Origin: JAAYDS01 sp012729155
GTDB lineage: Bacteria; Chloroflexota; Anaerolineae; UBA1429
DNA: 64,000 nucleotides
Assembly: GCA_036774405.1 (NCBI GenBank)
Contig: DAIPBO010000012.1
Span: 26,790 to 90,789, forward strand
Direction: 5' to 3'
A program made the translations under genes and the position numbers. The notes beneath the pieces are model-generated. The model made no database searches. It was not told where the DNA came from and worked only from the letters and a program-made list of their open reading frames with translations. This document shows, piece after piece, positions 1-10,034 of the stretch. Position 1 is the first letter of the stretch. Each line of letters starts with the position of its first letter.

Positions 1-1271
1 TGTACCAAAGAGCAGCGCCGCCAGCACAACCCCCAGTGGGTGGCTGCGCCCCAGCAGAGCCAATGCGATCGAATCAAACCCGTATCCCGCTGAAAAGGCA
101 TTGGGCATGTAGTAGATCAGGCCGGTGATGTCGTTGGCCCCCGCAAGGCCGGCCAGGCCACCGCTCAGGAACATGGCCAGCACCATGCTGCGCGTGAGGC
201 TGATGCCCGCATAGCGGGCGGCGCTGGGGTTGGCGCCCACTGTGCGTAGCTCAAAGCCGATCGTAGTCTTGAACAACAGCCAGTAGACCAACAGGGCCAT
301 CACCAGCGCCAGAAAGAAGCCGGCATGGAAGCGGATATCGCCTCCGAAGAAGCGCGGCAGCCGAGCGCTGACCTCGATCTCGGGTGAGATCGGGCGAAAG
401 CCGCCCGGTCGCATCATCGGCCCGTTGAGCAGCCAGTCGCTCAACGCAAAGGCGATATAGTTCATCATGATGGTGTTGATGACCTCATGGCCGCCGGTCT
501 TGGCCTTGAGCCAGCCCGGGACAGAGCCCCATAACCCACCGCCCACAATACCCGCCAGCAAAGTAAGCGGCAGGTGCACCCACAAGGGCAGGCCTTTGAG
601 GCTGTAGCCCACGAACACCGACGTCAGGCCACCCACAAAGTACTGTCCTTCGGCACCGATGTTGAACATGCCAGCCCGAAAGCCCAGCGCCACTGCCAGG
701 CCCGTCAGGATGTAGGGCGTAGAGGTGACCAGGCTTTCAGAGAGCGGATAAAAGGCACGGTTCAGCAGTGAAGGATCGCCGCGCAACCAGGCGGCCAGGG
801 CCTGGGCCATCTGCCTGGGGTTGCCGATCGAACCTTCGAACAGCGCCACATAGGCCACGCGCACGGCGCGCCACGCGGCCCTGAGGCCTACGGCGGGCTT
901 TTGGAAAAAGGTGAAATGGATCGTCACCCCTGGCCCCAGCTCAGGGTAGAGGGCGCGGGCCTCGTCGAGGCCGATCTGGGTGGTGGCATCGCGCACATCG
1001 CCCACCACGCGCAGTTGCTTGCCCTTGACCTCGACGGCATCGCCGATGACAACCTCGTTGGGGTGCCTCCAGAGGGCCTCTTCGAGCGAGATCTCGGTCT
1101 CGGGGTTGGTAAAGGGCACGGCCACCTGTCTGGGGATGCGCGTGAACGCAGCGATGACCTGCAAATCGCTGACGATGATCAGCAGGCCTCCCAGAATCAG
1201 AGCGGTGACAATGGCCAGGAGCGGCATCAGCAGCGCCTGCAGGCGCTCATCACGGTTGTGCGGTGACCGGC

Positions 1272-1275
<4 letters not shown>
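1..1275 (-). CDS. ABC transporter permease, BMP/nucleoside type (partial, C-terminus beyond window)
   Basis: Inner-membrane permease of a BMP-type (YufP-like, BPD_transp_2) importer, probably for nucleosides. I translated it by hand: it opens with MSRSPHNRDER at 1275 and stays open to base 1, so the end lies left of the window. After one N-terminal membrane segment (about residues 17-36) comes a polar stretch of roughly 150 residues, longer than expected for this family, before the typical core with motifs such as TGLAVALGFRAGMFNIGAEG and the helix containing ALLGRSHPLGVVLAALL. The start codon overlaps the stop of the upstream ATPase gene by four bases (ATGA), so the two are translationally coupled. 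A second permease (YufQ-like) is expected just outside the window. Family is clear; the substrate is inferred. Confidence 0.88.
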
Positions 1276-2822
<1,547 letters not shown>

Positions 2823-2931
2823 GCTCTCCTCCACGGTGGCGGCACGGGCAATATGCATTCTGCGGGCATTCTACTCGCCGAGGGGGGCTTTGGGCAAGCT
2901 GTCTCCTCTTGGGTGGCACGCGCAGACAGAA

Positions 2932-2961
2932 AAAGGGAGCGGGTTTAGACCCGCTCCCTTT
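2932..2961 (-). terminator. Intrinsic terminator between binding-protein and ATPase genes
   Basis: Perfect 13-bp stem (2932-2944 with 2949-2961) and a 4-base loop. On the minus strand it is followed by a run of five T. It sits 25 bases after the binding-protein gene and before the ATPase gene, an arrangement that usually gives more binding protein than transporter core. Confidence 0.85.
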
Positions 2962-2985
2962 CAGTGGCTGCTGGCTACAGGGGTG

Positions 2986-5313
2986 CTATTCGCGCCCGCG
3001 AGCAAGCGCCTCATTTGAAAGCTGCACGGCCTCATCCAGGGCGGTCTGGGCATCGGCGATGCCTTCGAACACCTTGGTCATGGCCTCTTCGGCGTAGGTG
3101 CGCATCTCTTGCTCGCCTGCAACGGCGGGGCCTGGCTGCGCAGCCGGCATGATGACCTCGACCTGCTCTTTGACGATGGGGTTCTCGGCAAAGTAGTCGT
3201 CCAACAGGGCGGCTGCCGAAGCGCGTACGGGCATATAGCCAGAGGCGCTGCCCCACTTGGCGGTCTGCTCGGTCGAGCTAAAGAACTTCATGAACAACCA
3301 GGCGGCCTTTTGCTTGGCCTCGGTCGTCTTGAACATCACCAGGCTGCCACCGTATAGCACGGTGCCTGGCTTGTCGGGGTTCAACTGCGGCGGCAGCGTG
3401 TGGCCGTATTCCTTGACCAGATTGCCACTCTCTTCGACGGCCTGCTGGTAGTAGAACGTGCCAGAGGTCGAGCCAAAGGTAAAGGCCACGTTCCCCTTGC
3501 CAAACTCGGCCTGGTCGGCGTACGACCCCTCGGGCTTGACGGCGGCGCCGGCGTCGATCAGGCGCTTCATCATCTCAAGCGTCTCGACGGCCTCGGCATC
3601 GTTAAAGATGGCCTCGGTCTGGTCGGCGTTGGTGCGAGCCGTGCCACGGCTCAACAGCCAGCTGTCGAGCGTTGAAGCGTTCTCATAGTAGGCATAGCCG
3701 ATTTTGCCTGTCTGTTCGGTGACGGCCAGGCACATCTCTTCGAACTCTGCCCAGGTCTTGGGCGGGGCGTCGTAGCCGGCCTCTTTCAAGAGATCGAGGT
3801 TATACCACATGCCCTCGGCGCTCTTGGCAAACGGGAAAGTATAGTACTTGTTGCCGTATGCGGGGAAGCGCCCCTCGGCCAGGTAGCCTGGGTAGATGTC
3901 GGACAGGTCTTCGGCGGTGAGGCCGAGCTCGGCGTCATTGATGTACGGATCCAGCTCTTGCACCACACCGGCCTTGAGATAGTCCGAGACCATCGAAGGA
4001 TAGGACACGGCCAGATCGGGCGTGCCGCCGGCGGCGATGGCTGCCACGAGCTTTTTGTAGAGGCTGGTATAGTCGCCCTGGTAGGTGGCGATCACATTGA
4101 TCTCGGGGTACTTGGACTCAAAGTCGGCGATGATCTCGTCGAGGAGCTCACCGCGGAAGCTGTCTGGCGCCTGGTTGTGCCAGAACACCAGGTTGACCGA
4201 CTCGCCCAGCACCACGCCCGTCTCGACGCCAGTGGGGGCCTCGCCCCAGCCGGTCCAGACCTGCTTGGCGATGACCTGCTTGCGCAGCTCATCGACCTCG
4301 GCCTTGAGCTCAGCGGGGATGGCGTCTTCCATGGAGCCGGGTGCCAGCCCCACGCCGTTGTTGGCCAGGGTGCCCACGTAGGTGCCGCCGGTGAAGGTAC
4401 CTTCGACCACCTGCTCGATCACACCCTGAACCGAGACGTCCATATTCTTGAGCACCGAAGCGAGCACGACATCTGCATATTGCGGCGCCGTGAGGGTCCA
4501 GTCGGCGTCCACACCGATCATCATGCCACCGCGCTCTTGCAGCACGGCCGCAGTTCCGTTGCCCACAGGGCCTGCCACGGGCATGATGATGTCGGCGCCC
4601 TCGTCCATCAGGCTCTCGGCGGCGCGGCGACCATCGTCGGTGGACTCAAAGTTGCCCACGTAATAGTCGGTGCCGAGGACCTTGACGTTGGTGCCATGCA
4701 CCTGGTTGTATTGCCACACACCCTGGGCAAAGCCATCCATAAAGATGGTCACCGAGGGGATTTCGATGCCGCCAAAGGTGCCCACCACGCCGGTCTTGGT
4801 CATGCCCGCGGCGAGGTAGCCAGCCAGGAAGGTGGCCTGATCGGTGGCGTAGGTGAGGCCCAGCACGTTGGGCATCGTCTCGTCATACGCAAAGTCGACG
4901 ATGGCGAACTTGGCATCTGGGTTGGCCTTGGCAAAGTTGGCCGTATCCTCGCCCAGCAGATAGCCCACCGTGATGATCAGGTCGGAGCCTTGCTGCAGGT
5001 ACTCGGTGATATTCTTGGCATAGTCGGTCTGCTGCTGCGATTCGAGATAGGTACCTTCTACGCCAAACTGCTCGATAGCGTCTTGGACGCCCTTCCAAGA
5101 GGTCTGGTTAAACGACAGGTCGTCTACGCCGCCCATGTCGGTCACCAGGCCCACCTTGACAACCTCAGGCTCTGGTGTAGCAGCAGGGGCCTCAGCCTCC
5201 GGCTTGGCCGTCGGCGCTGCAGGCACCGGCGTTGGCGTGGGCTGAGTGCAGCCGCTAAGCACCATCGCTAGCGCCAGCAGCACACCCAGAGCAGCGAAAA
5301 GTCTGGTGCGCAT
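2986..5313 (-). CDS. Fused ABC substrate-binding lipoprotein: BMP/PnrA domain plus family 1 solute-binding domain
   Basis: Secreted lipoprotein of about 775 residues with two complete binding folds in one uninterrupted frame. Residues 1-24 form a lipoprotein signal peptide ending in the lipobox LSGC, followed by a Thr/Pro/Ala/Glu linker. Residues about 35-355 are a BMP/PnrA nucleoside-binding domain (DMGGVDDLSFNQTSWKGV, DYYVGNFESTDDGRRAAE, MIGVDADW). From about 369 on it is a family 1 sugar-binding protein (LVFWHNQ, GTPDLAVSYP, TWAEFEEMCLAV, WLFMKFFSS, GYMPVR). BMP proteins normally end near residue 350 and are single-domain. The junction near 4200-4250 has APTG/ESVN sequence resembling a lipoprotein linker. 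Start chosen at 5313 because AGGAGG lies five bases upstream; 5316 and 5337 are possible. First gene of the operon with the ATPase and permease. An assembly chimera is possible. Confidence 0.88.
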   Translation of the reverse strand: MRTRLFAALGVLLALAMVLSGCTQPTPTPVPAAPTAKPEAEAPAATPEPEVVKVGLVTDMGGVDDLSFNQTSWKGVQDAIEQFGVEGTYLESQQQTDYAKNITEYLQQGSDLIITVGYLLGEDTANFAKANPDAKFAIVDFAYDETMPNVLGLTYATDQATFLAGYLAAGMTKTGVVGTFGGIEIPSVTIFMDGFAQGVWQYNQVHGTNVKVLGTDYYVGNFESTDDGRRAAESLMDEGADIIMPVAGPVGNGTAAVLQERGGMMIGVDADWTLTAPQYADVVLASVLKNMDVSVQGVIEQVVEGTFTGGTYVGTLANNGVGLAPGSMEDAIPAELKAEVDELRKQVIAKQVWTGWGEAPTGVETGVVLGESVNLVFWHNQAPDSFRGELLDEIIADFESKYPEINVIATYQGDYTSLYKKLVAAIAAGGTPDLAVSYPSMVSDYLKAGVVQELDPYINDAELGLTAEDLSDIYPGYLAEGRFPAYGNKYYTFPFAKSAEGMWYNLDLLKEAGYDAPPKTWAEFEEMCLAVTEQTGKIGYAYYENASTLDSWLLSRGTARTNADQTEAIFNDAEAVETLEMMKRLIDAGAAVKPEGSYADQAEFGKGNVAFTFGSTSGTFYYQQAVEESGNLVKEYGHTLPPQLNPDKPGTVLYGGSLVMFKTTEAKQKAAWLFMKFFSSTEQTAKWGSASGYMPVRASAAALLDDYFAENPIVKEQVEVIMPAAQPGPAVAGEQEMRTYAEEAMTKVFEGIADAQTALDEAVQLSNEALARGRE

Positions 5314-5370
5314 CATATCCTCCTCTTTGGGTCTCAATCATCTGGGGAGCGTCTCGCTCCAACCCTGTGC

Positions 5371-5398
5371 ATTATACTCCCGTCCAGGGTGTATGCAA
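5371..5398 (-). promoter_or_regulatory. Promoter of the fused binding-protein operon
   Basis: On the minus strand: TTGCAT, 16-base spacer, TATAAT (complement of 5371-5376), about 55 bases upstream of the start codon. A good match to a housekeeping sigma factor promoter. Confidence 0.7.
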
Positions 5399-5424
5399 GG
5401 CGTGAGGGTGCCTGAAGGTGCTGA

Positions 5425-5454
5425 TTGTTGGCCAGCGCTGAACCGTGCTAGAAT
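5425..5454 (+). promoter_or_regulatory. Promoter of the three-gene membrane module
   Basis: TTGTTG (5425-5430), 18-base spacer, TAGAAT (5449-5454), 26 bases before the start codon at 5481. The same TAGAAT -10 element recurs ahead of the FmdB-type gene, ribF and sfsA. Confidence 0.55.
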
Positions 5455-5480
5455 CGCGCCAGATCATAGACCGAGGTAGG

Positions 5481-7031
5481 ATGCTGCTTCCCCTGCTTCC
5501 TGCAATGTTGGCTGTGCTGTCAGTGGGGGCCTGGTATGCCGTCAGGCGTAGTGGCCAGGCAACCTGGGCCCGACGGTCATACCTGGGGGCCAATGCGGCG
5601 GTGCTGATAGTGGCGTTGCTGCTGCCCAGTGCCGAGGCTACGCTGGTGCCGGGCGGCATGTCTGCGGCCAGGCTTGAGCTGGCGTGGGATGGCGCCTCGC
5701 GTTTGGGCGCGGCGGTGTTGCTGTTGGCCACGCTGGCCCATCAGGTTACACCGCGTGAGGATCGTCGCATGGCGCCCGAGGCGCTGTTGGTGACGGTGTC
5801 GCTGGCCTGCCTGGCGGCGGTCAACGCGCAGGCGCTGGCGCTGTCGGCGGGCTTGCTATGTATTGCCATTGTGTGGGTCGAGGGCGCCTTGCCGGCCGGC
5901 TCGCGCAGCCCGTTCGCCGTCTTTGGCCTTGTGTCCATGTTGGCGGCATTGACACTGCTGGGGCTGATAGCGGCTGGGTCGTTGCGGCTGGCACAGGGGT
6001 TGACGACGCCTCGCTGGGTGGTTGGCGCGGCCGTATTTGGAGTGGGCTTTGGCGGGTTATTGCTGGGCTACCCCGCTTTGCGCTGGCCAACGATGGCGGC
6101 CTGCACGGTCACCGCGGCGCATTTGCTGCAGCGGCTACCTGGCCCTGTGACCAGCAGCCCCGCAACCCTGACCCTGTCTCTTGTGGTGGGGGGGCTGGCG
6201 GTGCTCATTGGCGGGCTCTCGACAGCGCTGTGGGGGCCTCGCGGGCGCGCTCTCGATGCCCTCTATGGGCTGACCTTTGGCGTGGCCTGGTTGGCCGCGG
6301 TCCTCGAGGGCGACCCAGGCCATGGCAGCGCGGTGGTGGCGCTGGTGGGCGCCGTGCTCGCCTATTCGGCGCTGGTGGCGCTGGAGCGCTCAGAGGGCGT
6401 GGGCTGGTACCGGCTGCCCAGCATTATCGCCGTGGGCGCGCTGGCGGGGCTGTTGCCCGGCGGGCTGCTGGTGGCGCGCTGGCGGGTGCTCGCCGCTAGC
6501 CTCTCGTTTGGCGATGGCTGGCTGGTGTTCTGGCAGGTGGTTGCCGGCCTGCTGGCCTGCTGGGTGACTGCACTGATCGCCCTGCCATGGGTCAGTACGC
6601 GTGACGTTTCGATGCCCCCGAGAGACTGGGTTGCCTGGGGTTTGGGGGCTATGCTTGCGTTGCTCTCTCTCGCTTTGGGTGTGGCACCCTTTGTGGTGTT
6701 ACCGAGCCTGGGCTGGTTCGGTGGCGAAATGCAGGGGGCCGTATTGTGGGGCCTGTCGTTGGCGCTACTACCTGCTCTGCTTGGGCTCGGGCTGGCCTTT
6801 TGGCCCGCTGCGGTGCGGGCGCAGGCGCGCACCAGCCGCTGGCGCGAACGCGTGCGCCCGGTCTGGCAGGGCTCATGGGAGGGTGCTGTGCTGTGGCTCG
6901 ACACGGCGCAGCAGCAGATAGCTGAGCGGCTCTATGGGCTAGCGCAGGTGGTCGAAGAGCGCCTGCTGATGGCCTGGGGCTTGCTGTGTGCGCTGGCGCT
7001 GCTGTTGGTGGCGCTTGAGGCCGGCCTATGA
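5481..7031 (+). CDS. Polytopic membrane protein, first gene of a proton-channel-like module
   Basis: A 516-residue, almost entirely hydrophobic protein with roughly 14 predicted membrane segments. It has no signature that I recognise firmly; size, hydrophobicity and neighbours (a HyfE-like and a NuoN/MrpD-like protein) suggest a strongly diverged NuoL/HyfB-type subunit. A more polar stretch near the C-terminus (around residues 448-490, including WLDTAQQQIAERLYGLAQ) precedes a last helix, as in NuoL-like proteins that carry a lateral helix. An upstream start at 5445 exists, but the ATG at 5481 has GAGGTAGG directly before it and begins the first helix (MLLPLLPAML). The next gene starts inside its stop (ATGA overlap). 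Function unknown. Confidence 0.7.
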   Translation: MLLPLLPAMLAVLSVGAWYAVRRSGQATWARRSYLGANAAVLIVALLLPSAEATLVPGGMSAARLELAWDGASRLGAAVLLLATLAHQVTPREDRRMAPEALLVTVSLACLAAVNAQALALSAGLLCIAIVWVEGALPAGSRSPFAVFGLVSMLAALTLLGLIAAGSLRLAQGLTTPRWVVGAAVFGVGFGGLLLGYPALRWPTMAACTVTAAHLLQRLPGPVTSSPATLTLSLVVGGLAVLIGGLSTALWGPRGRALDALYGLTFGVAWLAAVLEGDPGHGSAVVALVGAVLAYSALVALERSEGVGWYRLPSIIAVGALAGLLPGGLLVARWRVLAASLSFGDGWLVFWQVVAGLLACWVTALIALPWVSTRDVSMPPRDWVAWGLGAMLALLSLALGVAPFVVLPSLGWFGGEMQGAVLWGLSLALLPALLGLGLAFWPAAVRAQARTSRWRERVRPVWQGSWEGAVLWLDTAQQQIAERLYGLAQVVEERLLMAWGLLCALALLLVALEAGL

Positions 7032-7645
7032 ACATCAGTATGCTGACCACCACCCAACTTGCGCTGCTCTTGGGGCTTGCTACGGCCCTCGTGGCGGTGA
7101 CGGCACGCCGAGCAGCGGTGGTGGGTCTGGCCATCCAATACACGCTGCGTCTGCTGATGGTGGGGCCGCTGCTCTTGCGGCCGGTGCTCTACGGTCAGGT
7201 GGCAGTAGCCCTGGCGGCACTGATGATTCTCTTTCTCTCGGCGAGCTCGTTGGCGCACGTCCAGCGGCAGCGGGTTGTTGGTGGGGTCAGTCCTCTGGTG
7301 CGCATGGGGGGGCTCTATGGGCTCTTTAGCATGGCGCTGGCGGCTTTTGTGGCGCTCGGCCTGTACCGCTCGTTCCCTCTGCCGGGGCTTTCGGCTCAGG
7401 TGACGCTTGGCTGCTACTGGTTGCTGCTGGCTGGCCTGCTGCTGATCGTCATCGAGCCAACCGTGCTGGGCCAGGGCATGGCCGCGGTGACGGCGCTGAA
7501 TGGCTTTCAGATGGCCTTTCTCACCCTCGACAACGGCCTGCTGATGATCGCACTGCTCAGCCTGCTCGAGATCGGCCTGGTGCTGACCGTCGCGGTGCTG
7601 TCAGAGCAGCAGCTAGAGCAGCTGGCCGAGGCAGAGGAGGGGTGA
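7028..7645 (+). CDS. HyfE-like membrane protein
   Basis: A 205-residue protein with about six hydrophobic segments, resembling the hydrogenase-4 component E family (small NuoK-like subunits). The C-terminal half (PTVLGQGMAAVTALNGFQMAFLT split around a conserved-looking turn, then a helix with LLEIGLVLTVAVL) is the most family-like part. It starts within the stop codon of the preceding gene and ends overlapping the next start by one base (TGATG), so the three proteins are probably made in fixed ratio and form one complex. No soluble hydrogenase, NADH-binding or quinone-site subunit is encoded nearby. Confidence 0.65.
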   Translation: MNISMLTTTQLALLLGLATALVAVTARRAAVVGLAIQYTLRLLMVGPLLLRPVLYGQVAVALAALMILFLSASSLAHVQRQRVVGGVSPLVRMGGLYGLFSMALAAFVALGLYRSFPLPGLSAQVTLGCYWLLLAGLLLIVIEPTVLGQGMAAVTALNGFQMAFLTLDNGLLMIALLSLLEIGLVLTVAVLSEQQLEQLAEAEEG

Positions 7646-8952
7646 TGCCGCTCACCGTATGGCTGGCTGTGCCGTTTGTGGGCGCGCTGCTGCTTTGGCC
7701 GGTGCGCCGGGCGCGTCAGGTCGCGGCGCCTGTGGCAGCCTTGATCTACCTGGCGCTGGCCGTCACGGCCCCCATGGTAGCCCGCAGCGCGCCGATCGAT
7801 CTGCTGGGGCGCTCGCTGAACTTGAGCGCGGCCCACGCTCCCTATGTCTGTTTTCTGGCCGTGGGGTTGGCGTTGCTGATGGCCGGTGGCGCCTTTGTGC
7901 AAGAGAGTGCGTTGGTGTGGCCTGGCTCACTGGGAACCTTTGGTTTTCTGGTGGCGGCTCTTTGCGCTGGCAGCGCCCAACTGGCCGGTGCCATGTTGAG
8001 CATCGCTGTGATCGGCGTGGCTTTTTGCCTGCTGGCGCCCAACACGAGCGAGCTGACCATGCGCACGGTGATTGTGCTGTTGTGCGGCACACTGATGTTG
8101 CTGCTGGCCGGCTGGACGGTGGAGGCCTCGCGTCTAGAGCATCCGCTGTCGGTTGGTGCCATCGGGCGGCCGGCAGCCCTTTTCGGCATGGCGTTGCTGC
8201 TGGGGCTGTTCCCCTTTGGGTTCTGGGCGCCGCCGCTCGGTCGCGTCGAACGGCCAACGGGGGCTTTTCTGGCGGTGTGCGCGCTGGGCGTCATTGCCTC
8301 GCTGCGCATGAGCGAGCTGAGCGGTTTGGCGGGGCGAGAGCTCTTGCCCATTGTGCTGCGGTGGGGTGGGCTGCTGACCTTTTGCTTTGGCGCAGTGGGC
8401 GCGCTGTTGCCACGGCGCCTGTGCGCTGTGGTAGGCTATGCCGCCATGGCCGACCTTGGGGTGGCGGCTCTGGCCATGGGCGCGGCGCCGCTCGATGGTG
8501 TAGACCTGGCGGCGCAGCATCTGGCCTATCGCGCGGTGGCCTGCGCGGCGTTGTGGGTAGCGGCCCGCGTGCTCTCCAAGTGCTTTGGGTCTGATGATGT
8601 ACACGCGCTGAACGGCGCCTTTAGCCGCGCCCCTCTGACCTTGACGGCCGTTCTGTTGGCCGGCATGTCGCTTTCGGGCCTCCCCCCCATGGCGGGTTTT
8701 GCCAGCCGTAATGCCATTCTGGGGCTGACCATGACGAACCCCTGGTGGTCATCTCTGTGGGCCATGGGCACGCTGGGGCCAGTGTGGGGCCTGGCGCGTA
8801 TCGTCATTGCCTCGTGGGGGCCAACGCCGCCTCCGGGGAGCCGTCGTGAGCCGGTCTGGCTGGGCGTGCTGTTGCTGGCGATGACCCTCTTCTTGTTGGT
8901 AGCGGGCGTGCTGCCCAACGTGATCGCCTGGATGCAGGGGCTGGCCAGCTAG
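7645..8952 (+). CDS. NuoN/MrpD-like proton-conducting membrane protein, divergent
   Basis: A 435-residue polytopic protein with the overall pattern of the proton_antipo_M family (NuoN, NuoM, MrpD, HyfF). The recognisable parts are the helix containing AQHLAYRAVACAALW (NuoN-type proteins usually have a His followed by a channel Lys here) and GLPPMAGFASRNAIL (usually GIPPxxGFxxK). In both places the expected Lys is replaced by Arg or a neutral residue. ATG at 7645 is preferred over GTG at 7642 because GAGGAGGGG lies at a good distance. The stop overlaps the stop of ruvA on the other strand within CTAG. A proton or cation transporter is likely, but activity cannot be assumed. Confidence 0.75.
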   Translation: MPLTVWLAVPFVGALLLWPVRRARQVAAPVAALIYLALAVTAPMVARSAPIDLLGRSLNLSAAHAPYVCFLAVGLALLMAGGAFVQESALVWPGSLGTFGFLVAALCAGSAQLAGAMLSIAVIGVAFCLLAPNTSELTMRTVIVLLCGTLMLLLAGWTVEASRLEHPLSVGAIGRPAALFGMALLLGLFPFGFWAPPLGRVERPTGAFLAVCALGVIASLRMSELSGLAGRELLPIVLRWGGLLTFCFGAVGALLPRRLCAVVGYAAMADLGVAALAMGAAPLDGVDLAAQHLAYRAVACAALWVAARVLSKCFGSDDVHALNGAFSRAPLTLTAVLLAGMSLSGLPPMAGFASRNAILGLTMTNPWWSSLWAMGTLGPVWGLARIVIASWGPTPPPGSRREPVWLGVLLLAMTLFLLVAGVLPNVIAWMQGLAS

Positions 8953-9527
8953 CCACCCAGCGAGCGCAGCGCGGCGAGGATGCGCGCGTCCAGCGTCTCG
9001 GCGTCAGAAGGGATGGCGGCCAGCGCGGCCTGCGCCTCGGCCTGGCTGTAGCCGAGCGCAGTAAGCGCGTTGAGCACATCCACATCTCCCTGAGACACCG
9101 AAGTCGGCTGCCAGGCTTGTGTCGGCACGCCGATGCGGTCTCTGAGGTCTAGCACCAGGCGCTGCGCCGTCTTGCGGCCGATGCCTGGGATGCGGGTGAG
9201 CGCAGCCACATCATCGTGGGCCACGGCGCCGCGCAAGGTCTCGGGCGAAAAGGTTGAGAGCACCGCCAGCGCCGTGCGCGGCCCCACGCCGCTGACCGTC
9301 AGCAGCGATCTGAACAAGTCGCGCTCCTCGGCCGAGCCAAAGCCATACAGGGCCAGCTCGTTCTCGCGCACGATCAGCTCGGTGATCAGCTCGATGTGCA
9401 TGCCCACATGGGGCACACTGTCGATAACGCTGGCCGTCACGTGTACGCGATAGCCCACGCCCTCAACTGCGATCACCAGCGCGCCTTCTTCACGCATCTG
9501 CACCTGGCCCGACAGGCTTGCGATCAT
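8949..9527 (-). CDS. ruvA: Holliday junction branch migration protein RuvA
   Basis: DNA-binding subunit of the RuvABC Holliday-junction machinery, 192 residues, the usual length. It has the N-terminal OB fold (MIASLSGQVQMREEGALVIAVEGVGYRV), the tandem helix-hairpin-helix region (SGVGPRTALAVLS and IPGIGRKTAQRLVLDL) and the C-terminal RuvB-binding three-helix domain (LTALGYSQAEAQAAL). It lies three bases downstream of ruvC in the operon yebC-ruvC-ruvA. The motor gene ruvB is not in the window. It converges on the NuoN-like gene with overlapping stop codons and no visible terminator. Confidence 0.97.
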   Translation of the reverse strand: MIASLSGQVQMREEGALVIAVEGVGYRVHVTASVIDSVPHVGMHIELITELIVRENELALYGFGSAEERDLFRSLLTVSGVGPRTALAVLSTFSPETLRGAVAHDDVAALTRIPGIGRKTAQRLVLDLRDRIGVPTQAWQPTSVSQGDVDVLNALTALGYSQAEAQAALAAIPSDAETLDARILAALRSLGG

Positions 9528-9530
9528 GCT

Positions 9531-10028
9531 TTACTCCGCGTTCTGCGCCAACTCGGTGTAGCGCCAGGCATGATAGTGGCAGATCGACGCCGCCAGCGCG
9601 TCGGCGGCGTCATCGGGGCGAGGTGGGCTTTCGAGCGATAGCAGGAGCTGCACCATCTGCTGCACCTGCACTTTGTCGGCCAGGCCATAGCCCGTCACAG
9701 CTTGTTTGATCTGTAGCGGCGTGTACTCGGCGACAGACACACCCGCCTGAGCCAGCGCCAGCAGAATCACACCGCGGCCCTCGCCCACCATGATGGCCGT
9801 GCGCGCGTTGGTGGCAAAGAACAGCTCCTCGACCGCCGCAGCCTCAGGCTGGTAGCGTTCGAGGAGCTCTGTGACGCCACGATGCAGCTGTGCCAGCCGC
9901 TCCCCAATGGGGGTGCCTGCCGGCGTGGTGATCACCCCATAGGTGATCGCGCGGATATCACCGTGCTCACCCTCCACGAGCCCGTATCCGGTGGTGGCAA
10001 GCCCAGGATCGAGGCCCAGGATGAGCAT
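9531..10028 (-). CDS. ruvC: Crossover junction endodeoxyribonuclease RuvC
   Basis: Resolvase that cuts Holliday junctions held by RuvAB; 165 residues, a typical length. The RNase H-like acidic residues are visible: Asp in MLILGLDPGLATTGYG, Glu in AAAVEELFFATNART, and the C-terminal Asp pair in RPDDAADALAAS. It sits six bases after yebC and three bases before ruvA on the minus strand, so the three genes are presumably one transcript from the promoter near 10831-10860. Confidence 0.97.
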   Translation of the reverse strand: MLILGLDPGLATTGYGLVEGEHGDIRAITYGVITTPAGTPIGERLAQLHRGVTELLERYQPEAAAVEELFFATNARTAIMVGEGRGVILLALAQAGVSVAEYTPLQIKQAVTGYGLADKVQVQQMVQLLLSLESPPRPDDAADALAASICHYHAWRYTELAQNAE

Positions 10029-10034
10029 ATCGGC

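Noticed and set aside
3958..5271. Open frame of 437 codons antisense to the fused binding protein
   Set aside because: Gly/His-rich antisense translation with no family features; the minus-strand gene has a promoter, signal peptide and known domains.
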